A DNA stretch of 64,000 bases from Malus domestica (GCF_042453785.1 NC_091675.1:2988501-3052500), one strand, 5' to 3'. Shown: positions 23,918 through 36,955, counted from the first letter of the stretch. Program-made: numbers and translations. Notes: generated from the sequence alone by a model not told the origin.

Positions 23918-24447
23918 GTTTAGCAAGCAACCGTAAAATGACTTAAAACCCAAAGAAAATCACTTAAAAGGAAAGTCATAACCTTTGCATTTCTATTTGC
24001 ATTTATTGCATATTTGGTATTTTATTTGACTTTTTCTCAAGCCTCCAACTGTAAATCGCTTCATGCAGGAGGCGACGCGTATAACTCGCTCCACTTTTTC
24101 CTACGAACCCAACAACCAAAACTAACCCCTTATTATTTTTCTTAATTACATTTTTTAATTACCAAAATTTATTATTTTCATGAATTATTATTTTTTTCTT
24201 TCCTCAAATTTTTAATCTTTTAATTATTTAATTATTATCGCTTCCTCCTCTGCTTGCGTTTGCCAAAAACTGAAACCAAAAATAGAAGAGGAGAGAGAGT
24301 CCTCTTTGGCTCGTCTTTCATCACTCTCATCGTCCTTTTCTTTCCTTCCCTTTATTTTCTCTCTCTAAACTTCTCTCTGTCTCTCTCTACCTCTCTGTCA
24401 CCTCTCTCTTCCTCCATCTATGCCACCACCTTTGCATTTCTCTTCAG

Positions 24448-24451
<4 letters not shown>

Positions 24452-24481
<30 letters not shown>
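24452..24481 (+). repeat. CT microsatellite in PP2C 5' UTR region
   Basis: Uninterrupted CT dinucleotides inside a pyrimidine-rich leader upstream of the PP2C start codon. Confidence 0.8.
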
Positions 24482-24486
<5 letters not shown>

Positions 24487-24770
24487 TCAAAGGTGTTTCC
24501 TTTACAGGTTTACATTGACGAACAACAAGATCCGTGAATTGGGTCTTAACTTTTATTTTGATTTTTTGGGGCGTTTTTTGCAGGTTAAATTTTGGGAATT
24601 TATGATTTCAGATATGATCCTCAAGTGATTAGAGCTAATTATAATTCGGCGTGGAAACAATTGGTCGTTTAATTGTATATATAGCAATTGCTGCTGCTGT
24701 TTTTCTTCAATATTTCATTATTTTCAAAGAAACAAGAAGTGGGGAATTTGAGAATTCGAGCAAGAAGAAG

Positions 24771-27700
24771 ATGGGTTATCTCAATTCAGTTTTGTCAGCT
24801 TCAACCCAGGTCCATGCTGACGATCCACCCGTTAGCGGCGGCGGCCTCAGGTCGGTTACTTCTCCGGTTTATCAATTTTTTGTTTGGGTCTAAATTGTTT
24901 ACCTTTAATTTGTATGGATTGTTGTAATTTGTTTTGGTGCAATTTATTTGATTTATTTTTTTATTTTTGATTTCATTTTGTTGTGTTTGGTGAGCATGCG
25001 AGATGAATCATGATTCATATGTGATATCTTCTTTCTAGTTTGGCATTCATGCTGGGGAGGTAATAGATGTTGTGTTTTGTTTTGTGTGATTATTGTGATT
25101 TGTGATTCATGGTACATTTATTGTGTCATTTTTTAGCTGTTCAGGAAGCGATTCTCGAGTTGGGTTTTATGTCATATCGCATGTGTGAATTCTAATTTCA
25201 AGGGAGTTTTGGTATGATTTGGATGGTATGATGTGTTTTTTGTGTATTGTGTACCTTCAAGAAATGACCTATGTTGTTATCCTGGTCTGGGTGATTTGGA
25301 TGTTCCACTAGTCCTGAAGTATGTGATATATCTTGATTTTAAGTGGATAGTTCGGACAAAGGGTGATTGAATTTATTCACCAATCATTTAAAGATGTTAA
25401 ACAAAAACAAGATAGGAAAATGATATGACATGTATGATCGAAGAAACTTGGAATATAAGTTTTTTCGTATCAGGATGTTCCCTTGTTTGTGTGTCCACCT
25501 AATTACGGCTTGTTGTGTTCGTCACAGACAAATGTAAACGTTGGGCAAATTAATTTTTTTGATTTGCGTTTGCTTGGATCTTCGGAACAATATTCTCTGG
25601 AATATTGTGATTGTGGACAAGCAGAAAAAGCTTTCCAGTGGCGTTATGATTGTGCGATAAAATAGCCATTTTTTATCTTACCCCACGTGTGCATGTGTGT
25701 GGGAATGGAGCTTATATCTGATTTTGCTAGACAGTTGTGGTTGTTTCTCCACGTGTGTGTGTGTGTGGGAATGGAGCTTGTATCCAATTATGCTAGGGAG
25801 TTGTGGTTATTTCTCCACGTGTGTGTGTGTGCGCGCGTGTCAGCGTATTTCTCCACGTGTGTGTGTGTATAAGGATGGAACTCATATGGGAAACATGGAG
25901 CTTATATCCAATTTTTTGAGAGTCGGTTATTTCCCTTCTTGCATTGATCCCTGAAGTTGGGTTCTGTAATGTGAGATTGGAATTGGATAATGATATTCCC
26001 TTTTAATTCTTTACTGTTTCTGTTCCATGGAATTTTCAACCATGATTTAGAGTTGTCTCACTAAGTGTGTTATTAAATGTGGCGACAGTCAGAATGGAAA
26101 GTTCAGCTATGGATATGCAAGCTCTCCAGGGAAAAGATCTTCTATGGAAGACTTTTATGAGACAAGAATTGATGGTGTCGAGGGAGAAGTAGTTGGTCTT
26201 TTTGGAGTTTTCGATGGTATATATCTCTCTCTCTTTGTCACACGCGCACATGCATGCCCATGCACACACATGGATAAGCCTAATCATGCTTAGGATGGGA
26301 CGTATACCCAATTAGGCAGATGGGTGTGGGTGTGTGAGTATATATTTGATCTCTGCTAAGTTTCTTCCTTCTAGTTTTGGTATAATCTTCATTTGTTTCT
26401 TTGGTTTACTATTTTATCACTCAATAATATTGTAATTGGTATGACCATTTGTCGTTACAAATCTTTTCTCGATTTGACTTTGCATCAGATCTCACCCATG
26501 ATCTGCTTACCAGTTTGGTCTTGGGGTTCGAGCTATTCTGGCTGGACAGTGGAATTTGTTCTTTACCACTGTCGTGGTGATCTTCTGACCAGATGAACCT
26601 CTAGGACTCTCATTTGGAATACTAAATGCTCTACATGCTTAATTCACTTTAAAATGCTAATCAGACTTGAACCTTATTTCATGGAACAGCGGTTCTGTTG
26701 TATTTCCGTCTGGTTTGACTGTCTATATAATCATTCTTTCTATTATTTTCGTATTGGATTAATTCTTAGCAAGTCTGAATTAGTTAGCAGTCATTTTGTC
26801 AGTCATGGTTTATGTGCTATCGGGTGGTTGGTGGTTAAACTTAATACATTTTTCCAGAAGCGTACTCACACAGAGAAGACATATATTCATTATGTGTAAA
26901 CATTTATATATCTATCATCATATACATGCATACCTCAGAAAACAAGAAGACTGATCATCATATACTTGCATAGCATACCTTTGGAAACAAGAGGATAGAT
27001 AGGTAACGTGAAAATGCTGTGTTTTCATTGAATTAGGCCATGGAGGTGCACGTGCTGCTGAGTATGTCAAGCAAAATCTTTTCAGTAATTTGATTAGGCA
27101 TCCAAAATTTATCTCTGACACCAAATCTGCTATAGGTTTGTCTTCTTACGAGTAAACTTATGGTTGCGTTCTAATTAATGCTTTACAATTTGCTATTTTG
27201 GAAGTAAATAACAGTTTTCGGACTAATGTTTCACTGTCCGTGCAGCTGATGCTTACAGCCATACGGACTCTGAATTTCTGAAATCAGAAAATAATCAGAA
27301 TAGAGATGCTGGGTCAACTGCTTCTACTGCGATCTTAGTTGGTGACCGTTTGCTTGTTGCAAATGTTGGTGATTCCAGAGCTGTGATATGCAGGGGTGGG
27401 AGCGGTAAGCCTTTGCACTGCCCCCCTTCCATTGTGTTTTAGCATAATAATTGTCAAATACTACAATTTTGAGGGTGAAGGGATTCTTGTGTCCTGTGTC
27501 TATTGTTTGGTGAGATTGGTAACTGCTGGATAGAGAAAAATTTTGACTGCTAATATCTTGCTCTGTATGGAAGAAAATGATTTGACCTAAAAGGATATAG
27601 GGCTCTGCAACTTTGTGCTTATAGAAATTTTTGTTGATCATTTGTCTATATTCTATAGTGGTCATATGTTTCATGGTCTTTAATATTATTCTGTTGTATC

Positions 27701-28651
27701 CTGCAGCTATAGCTGTTTCAAGAGATCACAAGCCAGACCAGACTGATGAGCGGCAACGGATTGAGGATGCAGGAGGATTTGTGATGTGGGCTGGTAAGGA
27801 TTACTATTGTTTTAAGATTTCTCATGAAATGGCATATGAGTGTGTTCTTGATGGTGGAGATTGTAACAATAGGAACTTGGAGAGTTGGAGGTGTTCTCGC
27901 TGTTTCTCGTGCATTTGGTGATAGGCTGTTGAAGCAGTATGTTGTTGCTGATCCAGAAATCCAGGTTTGATCCTTTGTGTTGATATTTAATAGTCAATAT
28001 ACTGATACACGCACACACGGTGGTTTTCAAGGAATTCTTTTGAGGAAAACACGTTTCTTGGGGAAAATTTTAAATTCTCATGATTAGTGTTAGTCTCTGA
28101 CCCTGAGGATGCAAAAACCTGTATATATATTTGTCTGATGCTTTTCGGCATATCTGTTTAACTTGCTTTATGTTGGCAGGAGGAAAAGATTGACAACTCT
28201 CTTGAGTTCCTTATCCTTGCTAGTGATGGACTGTGGGATGTTGTCACCAATGAGGTTTGCCCCTGGATTTTCATTTATTTGCTGTTCTGTACTTGTTGCC
28301 CAAGCATTTGATAGGGCGGGTGAATGGCAGCATGCCTAAGCTGAAAAGTTATTGTTCTGTATTTGACTACTTGACTACATGTTATGGTGGCGGTTGTGTT
28401 TATTTTGCTGGGATTATACGGTCCTGTCCTAATTAATAAACTGATTTGATTGCTTGGTATAGCAACTGATCATTCATTTCCCTTTTTTCCAGGAGGCCGT
28501 AGCAATGATCAAACCAATTCAGGATCCAAAGCAGGCAGCGGAGAGGCTAATGCAGGAAGCGTATCAGAGGGGGAGTGCAGATAACATCACGTGTGTTGTT
28601 GTTCGTTTCCTGGCTAACCAAGGGGGCTCCTCACGAAGCAGTTCCGGCTAA
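24771..28651 (+). CDS. Protein phosphatase 2C (WIN2/At5g24940-type)
   Basis: Eight coding exons: 24771-24850, 26089-26216, 27037-27135, 27246-27404, 27707-27793, 27873-27964, 28180-28254 and 28493-28651. All introns are GT-AG and the joined length (879 nt) is in frame: 292 residues from [13 protein letters not shown] to the stop after SSRSSSG. It is a Mg/Mn-dependent Ser/Thr phosphatase. The metal-site and core motifs are intact: [94 protein letters not shown] and [13 protein letters not shown]. The closest remembered relatives are Arabidopsis At4g31750 (WIN2), At5g10740 and At5g24940. The chosen ATG gives the conserved N-terminus; the C-terminal tail is short for the group. Function in defence or stress signalling is inferred from the family. 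Confidence 0.96.
25685..25875 (+). repeat. Imperfect tandem repeat in PP2C intron 1
   Basis: Roughly 68-bp units built of (GT)n, then GGGAATGGAGCTT.TATC and TTGTGGTT.TTTCTCCACG, repeated two and a half times. Intronic, non-coding. Confidence 0.75.
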
Positions 28652-28892
28652 AGCACCTTTTTCCGGCTCAGAGTAAGGACTTGGATTCCTACCTTATTGG
28701 TAGGGTGGCGGTGCAATAAATTTCGGTATGGTTTTAGAAAACCTGTGGTAGCAATGTACTGTAACAAGGATAGAGAGACATAATGGGGAACTTATCAGGC
28801 TGTTAATGTGTATTACATGTCATCAGCCTCTAGCATAGAACTCTGTATGTGAATCTAGCTTCTCGTACTTTTGGTGGCAAGTGTAGCAGAAA

Positions 28893-30148
28893 AATGTCAA
28901 TGTGTTTGTAAAGTGTTTCTCATTGCCTTTGCTGTAAATCTAGTGTTTCTTTTCTTTTATAACTGTTTGAAATGTTTGGGCTTCATTTCGGGAAATAATG
29001 TCCGCACCTCATTTTTCTCCTTCTGCACACTTTATTTACTTGTGGCCCTTGGATTCTTATTTGATTCGTTCAATTCAAAGGTTAGGAATGAACAAGGGTG
29101 TGCAAAAGGAAAAAAAAAATAGTGTGCTAAAAATATCAATTCCCCTTCTTTTATCAACATAAATTCAATGGGGTATTCAAAAATGAGTTCAATGGGGTGA
29201 GAAACAATTTCTAGCCAACTGACTATGCAGTTAATCTTCCATTTAGTTCTTAATAAAACTTAATTACCAACTTGATTTCCTTCATCACCAACTATTAGAC
29301 TCCCCAACTCATGCACTCTCTTGATTAAGCTCCAACGACGTGTTTACTTATCAAGAATGGATGCAAAGAGATTGGTATCTTCTCATTCTTGGTATATCTA
29401 ACGCACAAGGAATGAAAGAATGAGTTCACTGTTGAAATTAGCTACGACCACCCAATTTCAATCACATGTCATTATCAGGGGGGGGCTCGTGCCATACTTG
29501 AACAACTTGGTATCATACTCATGCCCAAGCTGGGAGTACGAACTACTTCAACTTCACCAAAATTTCTCAAGGTCAACTATTCTTATATCTATATGTATAA
29601 TGGGAGAAGGCAAAAAAGGGAAGCTTTTATAATACCCAAATTGCCTTCTCCCATTGGTAATTTGAATAAATAAATAAATAAAGATCCACAAAAAAACCCA
29701 AGGTAATGATACTCGGGGTGATTAGTAAGTTCATTACTTTTCAAAATAAATAACAAAATTAAAAATAAACAGCCAATTGCCATACGCGTACGCATGTGGC
29801 AATAAACTAGTATTTAATAATATTTGCATAAAAGAACCAAAAACCTCAAATCTAAAGCAAAAATGTTTTTCTTACCATTATTTGTATCATCTCTCTTATA
29901 AAAATAGGACTCATGTGCCTTGACAAGCCTAATCTCTATTAGTAAGATGGTTGAACTAGATAATAAGGATAGCACTACTAAAAAAAAGTAAACCCGTCAT
30001 TTTGTACCTGAAAAAGAAACCCAAAACATTTCTGTAGAGAAAGAGAGAGGACTCAGAAACATTCAGTGGTTATCGGCAAGGCAACTTTGCCATTACGCAC
30101 GACGAGCGAACCAAATTGTTATCCTCATCGTCCTCCTCCTATGAAACC

Positions 30149-30235
<87 letters not shown>

Positions 30236-30236
30236 G
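28893..30236 (+). repeat. Amplified intergenic block, unit A
   Basis: Starts in the PP2C 3' flank (AATGTCAATGTGTTTGTAAA) and runs through a MITE (about 28991-29143) to a GA microsatellite (30152-30233). It is highly similar to unit B, with which it shares its left border. After the GA tract the sequence diverges. Confidence 0.85.
30152..30233 (+). repeat. (GA)n microsatellite, unit A
   Basis: About 41 uninterrupted GA units. The Arg-Glu repeat frames across it are artefacts. Confidence 0.95.
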
Positions 30237-31720
30237 AGAGTTTGTGCTGCACGCTGAGCAGCTGAGCTTTGGGGTTTATATATAAACATAATGTGAGTGC
30301 GAGTCTTATGTATTTAAAAGAATTGGAGTTTGGTGGGGGATGTCAAGTTTGAACTTTACTTTGCCTTGGCCTCCAAGCCTTTGAATTCAAACATTTATGA
30401 ATTATTATATTACATTTTTGTAATAATATTTGTGAATAATAATCAAATTCAACTTGCAGTCTGAGTTTGTATTCAGATGGTTTTCAAACTTATAATATAT
30501 AGGGTTATTATACAAAATAGTCCTTGAGATTTGCATGATCAATAGAAATGGTCCTTGAGATTGTCTACCATCCATGATTTTGGTCATTCCGTTAAAAACT
30601 CTTTACAATCTAAAAACATAATCTTCCTTGCATTTTCCTATCCCAATACCATTGATTTTTAATTTCAAATTATTAATTTGAGCTACTGCCAATAATGTCA
30701 ATGTGTTTGTAAAAGTGTTTCTCATTACCTTTGCTGTAAATCTTGTGTTTCTTTTGTTATACAACTATTTGAAATGTTTGGGCTTCTTTTTGGGTAATAA
30801 TGTCCGCACCTCGTTTTTCTCCTTCTGCACACTCTATTTACTCATGGCCCTTGGATTCTTATTTGATTCGTTCGATTCAAGGGCTAGGAATGAATAAGAG
30901 TGTGCAAAAGGAAAAAAAAATGATGTATTAAAAATATCAATACTCTTCTTTTATCAACATAAATTCAATGGGGTATTCAAAAATGAGTTCAATGGGGGTG
31001 AGAAACAATTTTTAGCCAACTAGCTATGCAGTTAATCTTCCATTTAGTTCTTAACAAAACTAAATTACCAACTTGATTTTATTACTCTCCAACTCATGCA
31101 CGCTCTTGATTAAGCTCCAACGATGTGTTTACTTATCAAGAATGGATGCAAAGGGATTTGTATCTTCTCATTCCTGGTATATCTAACACACAAGGAATGA
31201 AAGAGTAAGTTCACCGTTGAAATTAGCTACGTCCACCCAATTTCAATCACATGTCATTATCAGGGGGGACTCGTACCATACTTGTACAACTTGGTACCAT
31301 ACTCATGCCCAAGTTCGGAGTACGAACCACTTCAACTTCACCAAAATTTCTCAAACTATACTATTCTTATATCTATATGTATAAAGGGAGAAGACAAAAA
31401 AGTGAAGCTTTTATAATACCTAAATTGCCTTCTCCCATTAGTAATTTAAATAAATAAAGATCCAAAAAAAACCCAAGGTAATGAGACTTGGTGATTAGTA
31501 AGTTCATTACTTTTCAAAATAAGTAACAAAATTAAAAATTAAAAGAAAAATACCAATTGCCACATGCATATGCATGCGGCAAGAATCAAGTATTTAATAA
31601 TATTTGCATATAAAGAACCAAAAACTTCAAATCTAAACTAAAAATGTTTTTTCTTACCATTATTTGTACCATCCCTCTTATAGAAATGGGACTCACGTGC
31701 CTTGACAAGCCTAATCTCTA

Positions 31721-31910
31721 TTAGTAAGATGGTAGAACTAGATAATAAGGATATCACTACTAAAAAAAATGGTAAACCCGTCATTAGTAAGATAGTAGAA
31801 CTAGATAATAAGGATATCACTACTAAAAAAAATGGTAAACCCGTCATTAGTAAGATAGTAGAACTAGATAATAAGGATAGCACTACTAAAAAAAAAAGTA
31901 AACCCGTCAT
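31721..31910 (+). repeat. 63-bp tandem triplication
   Basis: Three consecutive units starting TTAGTAAGAT at 31721, 31784 and 31847. Units A and C contain a single copy, so the expansion is specific to unit B. Confidence 0.9.
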
Positions 31911-31918
31911 TTTGTACC

Positions 31919-32329
31919 TAAGAGCAACTCCACCCATGGAGCCCTCCCCCCTGGCAATCCACTATTCAATCCACCCTATTGAACAGTAACTGCCTTAAAT
32001 GAATAGTAATTACCATTAATGAACAGTAATTGCCATTTACATCTCCACCCTTGGAACCCTCCCCCCTGGCAATAAGCAATAAAAATAATAGTTTTTTATG
32101 TTTGTTTAAATAATAAAAAATTACAAAAGCTATCTCTCTCTCTCTCTGACACAAAAAAAATAAAAAATTACAAAACCCTCGGGCCACAGGCCCGTCGACT
32201 CCCCACCCCCCTTCGCTCGACCTCCCACCCTCACTCGGGCCCTTCCCCGCTGGATTTGCTCCCACCGGCCCGAGGGCCCTTTCTCCTCGCCTGACGCCCG
32301 AGCAACCAGCAAGGCTGGAGTTGCTCTAA
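31919..32329. mobile_element. PIF/Harbinger-type MITE with TAA target duplication
   Basis: The 405-bp element 31922-32326 has inverted ends GAGCAACTCCA / TGGAGTTGCTC and is flanked by TAA on both sides. The empty site is visible in units A and C (GTACCTGAAAAA), confirming the insertion and its borders. The interior is GC-rich near 32180-32310, unlike its surroundings. Confidence 0.88.
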
Positions 32330-32465
32330 AAAAGAAACCCAAAACATTTATGGAGAGAAAAAGAGAAGACTCAGAAACATTCAGTGGTTATCGGCAAGGC
32401 AACTTTGCCATTACGCATGACGAGCGAACCAAATTGTTATCCTCATCGTCCTCCTCCTATGAAAC

Positions 32466-32468
<3 letters not shown>

Positions 32469-32560
<92 letters not shown>
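32469..32560 (+). repeat. (GA)n microsatellite, unit B
   Basis: About 46 GA units at the place corresponding to the tract in unit A. Confidence 0.95.
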
Positions 32561-32563
<3 letters not shown>

Positions 32564-33392
32564 TTACGAAGTTCAGTAAAAAAATGTTTATGTCCCTAAA
32601 GAGATATTATTCTTCACTATGAGAATAACAATACAAGTTACACCTGAGTTAAATCGACATAACCCAATCCCATATTCCTTATACACCCACTCATATAATT
32701 TTTCCAAGAGCCTCACTCTACCCCACTCTACCCCAAGAGTTATTTCACCAGTGACTTTTCCCTCTAGCTCTCTTGTTTTTCTCTCAGCCCATGTTCAACC
32801 TTTCCCATGAGAGAGCCGAATGCTCTCCCCCTTGGACGCTTATGCGGTGCTTGCACACTTTGTAGCTCACGAATTGAGAAATTCGAACTGTTTAATTTAA
32901 AATTTGCAATCCCCATTAGCCAATTCTACTCACACACTACGCATACAATCTCTATTTTCCAACACTCAGATCTCTCTCTTGAATGATCCGAATTCTCATA
33001 TATGTGGGATCCGAAGTGTGGGAACCGATGAGGATCTCAATCCCTAATTGGAATGTCCTACAAATCACTATGAACAAAAGAAATAATTAACAATAGAAAG
33101 AAGTAAAGCATGGGGATTTTTAGCAATAAAGAAAGTCTACTATGCCAAAAGCTTATCCAATTAATGGTTTAATGATTTCCCTAATAGTATATATTATTCC
33201 TGATGCGAATCCCCAAACCAATAGCAATCCAGATTCTGATACGCCCGATACCAAAATAAAATTCGTTACTGCATAAGAACAAAGTTGCACAAAATCGACG
33301 GCCAATATTTACACAAAAAGCGAAATTACAAAGCTTGATTACCGGTTAATTACATCATTAACCTAAAACGACGGAACGATGCCGTTAATTCC

Positions 33393-34377
33393 GTTAATTA
33401 CTCAATGGGGTATTCAAAAATGAGTTCAATGGGGGTGAGAAACAATTTTTAGCCAACTAGCTATGCAGTTAATCTTCCATTTAGTTCTTAATAAAACTAA
33501 ATTACCAACTTGATTTCCTTCATCACCAACTATTACTCTCCAACTCATGCACGCTCTTGATTAAGCTCCAACAACTTGTTTACTTATCAAGAATTGATGC
33601 AAAGAGATTGGTATCTTCTCATTCCTGGTATATCTAACACACAAGGAATGAAAGAGTAAGTTCACCGTTGAAATTAGCTACGTCCACCCAATTTCAATCA
33701 CATGTCATTATCAGGGGGGACTCGTACCATACTTGTACAACTTGGTACCATACTCATGCCCAAGTTGGGAGTACGAACCACTTCAACTTCACCAAAATTT
33801 CTCAAACTATACTATTCTTATATCTATATGTATAAAGGGAGAAGACAAAAAAGTGAAGCTTTTATATTACCTAAATTGCCTTCTCCCATTAGTAATTTAA
33901 ATAAATAAAGATCCAAAAAAAACCCAAGGTAATGAGACTTGGTGATTGGTAAGTTCATTACTTTTCAAAATAAGTAACAAAATTAAAAATTTAAAAAAAA
34001 CAATTGCCATATGCGTACGCATGCGGCAAGAAGCAAGTATTTAATAATATTTGCATATAAAGAACCAAAAACTTCAAATCTAAAGCAAAAATGTTTTTCT
34101 TACCATTATTTGTACCATCTCTCTTATAAAAATAAGACTTACGTACCTTGACAAGCTTAATCTCTACTAGTAAGATGGTAGAACTAGATAATAAGGATAG
34201 CACTACTAAAAAAAAGGTAAACCCGTCACTTTGTACCTGAAAAACAAACCCAAAACATTTCTGTAGAGAAAGAGAGAGGACTCAGAAATATTCAGTGGTT
34301 ATCGACAAGGCAACTTTGCCATTACGCACGACGAGCGAACCAAATTGTTATCCTCATCGTCCTCCTCCTATGAAACC

Positions 34378-34472
<95 letters not shown>

Positions 34473-35256
34473 TTATGAAATTTAGTAAAAAACTGTTTAT
34501 GTCTCTAAAGAGATATTATTCTTCACTATGAGAATAACAGTACAAGTTATACAGGAGTTAAATCGACATAACTCAATCTCATATTCCTTGTACATCCACT
34601 CACATAATTTTTCCAAGAGCCTCACTCTAACTCTCTTGTTTTTCTCTCAACCCATGGGAACATTTCCCATGAGAGAGCCGGATGCTCTCCCCCCCCCCCC
34701 CTTCTTGGATCCTTATGTGGTGCTTGCACACTTTCTAGCTCACGAACTGAGAAATTCGGACTGTTTAATTTAAAATTTTCAATACCCATTAGCCAATTCT
34801 TCTCACCCACTATGCATACAATCTCTATTTTCCAACACCCAGATCTCTCTCTTTAATGATTCGAATTCTCAAATACGTGAGATCCGAAGTGTGAGAACCG
34901 AAGAGGATCTCAATCCCTAACCGGAATGTCCTACAAATCAGTATGAACAAAAGAAATAATTGACAATAGAAAGCAGTAAAGCATGTGGATTTTTAGCAAT
35001 AAAGAAGTCTACTCTGCCAAAAGCTTATCCAATTAATGGTTTAATGATTTCCCTAATAGTATATATTATTCCTGATGCGAATCCCCAAACCAATGGCAAT
35101 CCAGATTCTGATACGGCCGATACCAAATTAAATTCATTACTGCATAAGAACAAAGTTGTACAAAATCGACGGCCAATATTTACACAAAAAGCGAAATTAC
35201 AAAGCTTGATTACCGGTTAATTACATCATTAACCTAAAACGACGGAACGATGCCGT
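33393..35256 (+). repeat. Amplified intergenic block, unit C
   Basis: Corresponds to unit B from about 30965 onward and runs into the real 3' end of the CONSTANS-like gene. It lacks the MITE and the triplication of unit B. Confidence 0.85.
34381..34469 (+). repeat. (GA)n microsatellite, unit C
   Basis: GA tract interrupted once by GAAAGA near 34426. Confidence 0.9.
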
Positions 35257-36345
35257 AGCGGCACATCGGCTCCGCTTCGATCTCCACCTCCGTGCGCTTC
35301 GCGAACCTGCCTTTGATTCGCGGGCGGGTCTCCGCGTACGCTTTTCTCGAAGCGTACCGTATCGTCTTCTCGAACTTTCGGTTCTTCCGCTTCTCTCTGT
35401 ACCTCAGCACCCTCGCCTCGCGATCTGCGGAGGAGAGCTGGACCGCCGGATGTGATGACTCGACGGCGGAGGTCATTGACTTGTTGTAAGGATTTGAATC
35501 GTCTGTCATCGCGTTGTCATCTGGCACGATGCTGACGTCCATCGAGGACGATGAAACCTGTGGTTCAAAGCAGGGGATCAGAGACTGAATGAATGCAAAA
35601 TTTTCTTCGGATCTGTCTGGTTACTGAGAAAATTGAGAGGGCTTACACTCTGTCTCAGACACTGAGCGTGGTGGTAGCCGTAGACGAAGGGCTTGGAGGC
35701 GGCGGAGAAGTCGATTTCGAAGCTGTGGTCGTTGACGAGCTGAGGCTGCATGTTCTTGCTTTGCTCCGGAACGACGCCGTCCGTGATGCAGCTGTTCTGC
35801 TCCTGAGCATCTTCAAGCTTCGGATCCACATGCCCGTAGTCCAGATCCATATACGGATCCATTTCCGGGAACAAGTACTGCCCCGAGTTCAGATCCGGAT
35901 TCTCCATCGCCTTGGGGTTCGGGAGCAGCCACGAGGCGGCCTCGGCCTCCTCCCTCCTCGCCTCGATCTCTCCGTCAACGTCGGAGAAGTAACGGTCGTT
36001 GAGGAAGTTAACAGCGGATTTGACAGCGGGGACGGAATCGGTGGCCGAGTTCACCGAGTCGTAGAAGGGCGTGACTGGGACTCGCTCGTGGCGTCGGCTA
36101 AGAGGGTTGGCGGAGTGGATGTCGCGGTCGCAGGTGACGCAGAGGGCGGCGTCGTCGGCCTTGCATGTGACGTGAGCTGGAGCTTGCTCACACACCTCGC
36201 AGAGCCAGACGCGGGCGTGGCGGGAGGCGAGTTTGTTGGCCGCATGGATCTTGGAGTCGCAATTGACGCAGAGGAAGGCGGAGTCAGCGCGGCAGAACAG
36301 AGTCCCTGTCGCCGATTTGCACGAGTCGCAAAGCTTCAACGCCAT
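35234..36345 (-). CDS. COL4: CONSTANS-like B-box zinc-finger transcription factor (COL3/COL4 type)
   Basis: Two exons, 36345-35647 (233 codons) and 35557-35234, encode 340 residues; the intron 35646-35558 is GT-AG and phase 0. N-terminal B-box 1 (about residues 5-47, [22 protein letters not shown]) and B-box 2 (48-90, [22 protein letters not shown]) carry the zinc-binding Cys/His/Asp residues. A C-terminal CCT domain (about 278-320, [20 protein letters not shown]) gives nuclear import and DNA/NF-Y contact. The middle has the acidic E/D-rich segment and the GIVPSF end of the group. Family role: nuclear regulator of light, flowering and growth responses. It is convergent with the PP2C gene, as COL4 (At5g24930) neighbours At5g24940 in Arabidopsis. 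Symbol by homology only. Confidence 0.95.
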
Positions 36346-36420
36346 AACCGAAATCTGCTGCAGTGTAATAATTTTCGTAAATATTGAAAAGCTCTCACTC
36401 GCTCACTCACGCACGAGTAC

Positions 36421-36431
36421 TCTCTCTCTCT

Positions 36432-36467
<36 letters not shown>
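36421..36467 (+). repeat. CT/GA microsatellite in COL 5' leader
   Basis: CT repeats interrupted by TTTT, 75-120 bp upstream of the COL start codon on the transcribed minus strand (GA-rich leader). Confidence 0.8.
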
Positions 36468-36469
<2 letters not shown>

Positions 36470-36731
36470 TTGTTTTGATCCAGTGTGTGGTGTCTATCCG
36501 GTGGGCCAGGGATATCTAGGCAAAGACCAATGAGGATGCGATACATTGACGAACCTTAGCCAAAAGGTAGGGCTGTCAAGTATCAATGTTAGGTGGGGCC
36601 CCCATGGTAGATGGTCCTCATTTGCTTATGAAATTTCATTTGCTTCAGCTTTTTCCGCAGTGGCGTGATCAGAATGAGAATGGGAAGGCGGGGGCCCACA
36701 ATAAAGGGTGCGTGTGGGTTGGGTGGGGGGT

Positions 36732-36955
36732 GTGAGGGGATAAAATCTCCTCCTTAGCTTAGGAGGCTGAACTTTATGAGCAAATCACACAGTCTCTGTT
36801 AGATTAAAATTCAACGGTTAATTATTATAATTTTTAGAAAGATTTCTTGTTTGTAGCTGTTTGATTTTGATCCAACGGATTGTGTGATTTGCTTAAGAGG
36901 TTCATGCCCTAAACCTCCTAAGCTCAGGAGAGGATCTTGATCTGGCGTGAGGGGA
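36732..36955. mobile_element. Mutator-like MITE with 9-bp target duplication
   Basis: GTGAGGGGA at 36732-36740 is repeated at 36947-36955. The 206-bp body has inverted ends (ATCTCCTCCTTAGCTTAGGAGG versus CCTCCTAAGCTCAGGAGAGGAT) and a core related to the elements at 14860 and 16056. A 9-bp duplication is typical of Mutator-like elements. Confidence 0.8.

Larger units (their letters stand above)
30694..33385 (+). repeat. Amplified intergenic block, unit B (carries ends of both flanking genes)
   Basis: The left edge repeats the PP2C 3' flank (as at 28893). The right edge (33361-33385) repeats the last 22-23 nt of the CONSTANS-like coding sequence plus its flank (CCTAAAACGACGGAACGATG). So unit B looks like one full PP2C-to-COL intergenic region, while unit A is anchored at PP2C and unit C at COL. 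It contains a 63-bp triplication (31721-31910) and a MITE insertion (31922-32326) that units A and C lack. Confidence 0.85.

Noticed and set aside
31638-31989. Repeat proteins across the 63-bp triplication on both strands
   Set aside because: Period divisible by three keeps frames open by chance; single-copy state in sister units has no ORF.
30066-34531. Arg-Glu repeat proteins from GA tracts
   Set aside because: Pure microsatellite translation, repeated in all three amplified units.
35593-36387. 264-residue plus-strand frame opposite the COL gene
   Set aside because: Antisense shadow of the GC-rich COL exon 1; no family similarity, while the minus strand has B-boxes and a CCT domain.
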